Source: Polaribacter pacificus (GTDB lineage Bacteria; Bacteroidota; Bacteroidia; Flavobacteriales; Flavobacteriaceae). Taken from it: DNA of 64,000 nucleotides. This document shows, in pieces, positions 63,349 to 64,000 of the stretch. The notes beneath the pieces were generated by a model. It ran no database searches. It was given only the letters and a program-made list of their open reading frames with translations, and was not told the origin of the DNA. The position numbers and the translations under genes are program-made. Where the stretch lies: contig NZ_CP150664.1 of the NCBI RefSeq assembly GCF_038024035.1, positions 1,240,001 to 1,304,000 on the forward strand, written 5' to 3'. Within the stretch, counting starts at the first letter, position 1. Each line of letters starts with the position of its first letter.

Positions 63349-63714
63349 CTATTCCTTTTTTTGATTAATTTCTTTAAGAACACTCTCTAGCTCTGAAACA
63401 TCCATATCATTTTTCTGAACGAAAAAAGAAACCATGCTTTTAAACGAGCCTCCAAAATAACCATCCATAATTTTTTGCAAGCTTTGATTGCTATACGATG
63501 ATTTTTTAACCAAGGGATGATACACATACCCTCTACCCTTTGCTTTGTGGCCAACAAATTCTTTGGTCTCTAAAATTCTAATAATGGTAGACACCGTATT
63601 GTAAGCAGGTTTTGGTTTTGGTAACTGATCAATAACTTCTTTTACTGAAGCTACTTCCAAATCCCATAAAACTTGCATAATCTGCTCTTCTGCTTTTGTC
63701 AATTGTTTCTCCAT
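63349..63714 (-). CDS. BlaI/MecI-type transcription repressor
   Basis: A 121 aa winged-helix repressor: LTKAEEQIMQVLWDLEVASV, NTVSTIIRILETKEFVGHK (recognition helix) and GRGYVYHPLV, then a dimerisation tail. Members dimerise on palindromic operators and are inactivated by their M56 partner. Two tandem operator-like dyads cover its promoter (63744-63784). It is the first gene of the operon with the M56 protease and TPR gene. Confidence 0.88.
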   Translation of the reverse strand: MEKQLTKAEEQIMQVLWDLEVASVKEVIDQLPKPKPAYNTVSTIIRILETKEFVGHKAKGRGYVYHPLVKKSSYSNQSLQKIMDGYFGGSFKSMVSFFVQKNDMDVSELESVLKEINQKKE

Positions 63715-63743
63715 TTTTTAATAAATTTTGTAGTTCTACACGA

Positions 63744-63784
63744 CAAATATAACTAATTATCTAGTTTAAACTAATTTTTTAGTT
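63744..63784 (-). promoter_or_regulatory. blaI promoter with two tandem AACTA-N6-TAGTT operators
   Basis: The -7 element TATATTTG lies at 63751-63744 on the minus strand. Two dyads AACTA-N6-TAGTT occupy 63751-63766 and 63769-63784, 18 bp apart, covering the spacer and -33 region; their overlap forms TAGTTTAAACTA (63762-63773). Repressor binding here would block transcription. Confidence 0.78.
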
Positions 63785-63838
63785 AAAAATTTATTCGTAA
63801 CAAAGTTTTTGTACTTTCGTCTTATACAAAACACAACT

Positions 63839-64000
63839 ATGGATATTCTATTACTAAGTATAGGTCTGCTATGTATTTTTCTGGGGATTGTAGGCGCTTT
63901 TCTTCCTGTGCTCCCTGGCCCCTTAACCAGCTGGGTTGGTTTTTTATTTTTACATTATACAAAAGCAGTACCAGCTGATTATACGTTTTTGAGCATCACT
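63839..64000 (+). CDS. DUF456 membrane protein (5' part only)
   Basis: The frame opens at ATG 63839 and runs off the right edge (54 codons). The start LLLSIGLLCIFLGIVGAFLP, followed by VLPGPLTSWVGFLFLHYT, is the first hydrophobic hairpin of DUF456 proteins, with the conserved Gly-x-x-x-Pro-x-x-Pro-Gly. Function unknown. It is divergent from blaI; a -7-like TACTTTCG lies at 63812-63819. Confidence 0.75.
   Translation, partial: MDILLLSIGLLCIFLGIVGAFLPVLPGPLTSWVGFLFLHYTKAVPADYTFLSIT

Overview
The window comes from an AT-rich Bacteroidota chromosome, most likely a marine member of the Flavobacteriaceae. The evidence is internal. Many genes have promoters of the Bacteroidota type (TAnnTTTG at -7, with TTG or TTTG about 19-20 bp upstream). 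The tmRNA encodes the tag GEDNYALAA. SecD and SecF are one protein, as are hypoxanthine phosphoribosyltransferase and adenylate kinase. There are many TonB C-terminal domain, TPR and plugless outer-membrane barrel proteins. Most of the window is chromosomal backbone with short intergenic gaps and frequent stop/start overlaps.

Layout. 1-14746: the end of an unknown gene, a nucleotidyltransferase-like protein, the peptidoglycan-recycling ligase Mpl, two small envelope proteins, a giant alpha-2-macroglobulin (2134 aa) carrying a SusC-like insertion, an M28 peptidase lipoprotein, KdsA, and a three-gene reverse operon (AlaDH/PNT-family oxidoreductase, DUF3820, DUF1801). 14926-18587: tmRNA (ssrA), a C-rich array of about nine hairpins, a 'mobile mystery protein' A/B pair (HTH plus Fic) and a second, class II Fic protein. 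This is the accessory-looking part of the window. 18625-20378: a Crp/Fnr regulator, a perfect FNR-type box, and a flavin-oxidase-fold protein with a His-rich membrane protein. 20511-24511: MsrB/MsrA, two glycosyltransferases that apparently start at TTG, and FtsE. 24686-33571: a TPR/outer-membrane-barrel pair, an exported peptidase/DoxX/amidohydrolase operon, and an FKBP lipoprotein.

33568-40181 is a complete tryptophan operon on the minus strand in the order trpE-G-D-C-F-B-A. It is preceded by a leader peptide with three consecutive Trp codons and by a terminator, the hallmarks of attenuation. 40382-46370 holds asparagine synthetase B, then an ankyrin protein, a DUF2271 protein with a DxxSGAT flavinylation-type motif, and a PepSY/flavodoxin/reductase membrane protein. 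Together these three look like a transmembrane flavin electron-transfer module. 46701-58663 holds core genes (gyrB, mdh, fhs, secDF, hpt-adk, obgE) with a two-gene envelope locus of unknown role (48713-50339).

58714-63714 is a reverse cluster of TonB C-terminal-domain and TPR proteins headed by a BlaI-type repressor and a BlaR1-type M56 metallopeptidase. Two tandem AACTA-N6-TAGTT operators lie over the promoter. The window ends in the start of a DUF456 membrane protein.

The observations most worth following up are the FNR-type circuit at 18625-20378, the DUF2271/PepSY flavin module, the SusC-like insertion and missing thioester cysteine in the macroglobulin, the hairpin array behind ssrA, and the BlaI operator pair with its M56/TonB cluster.
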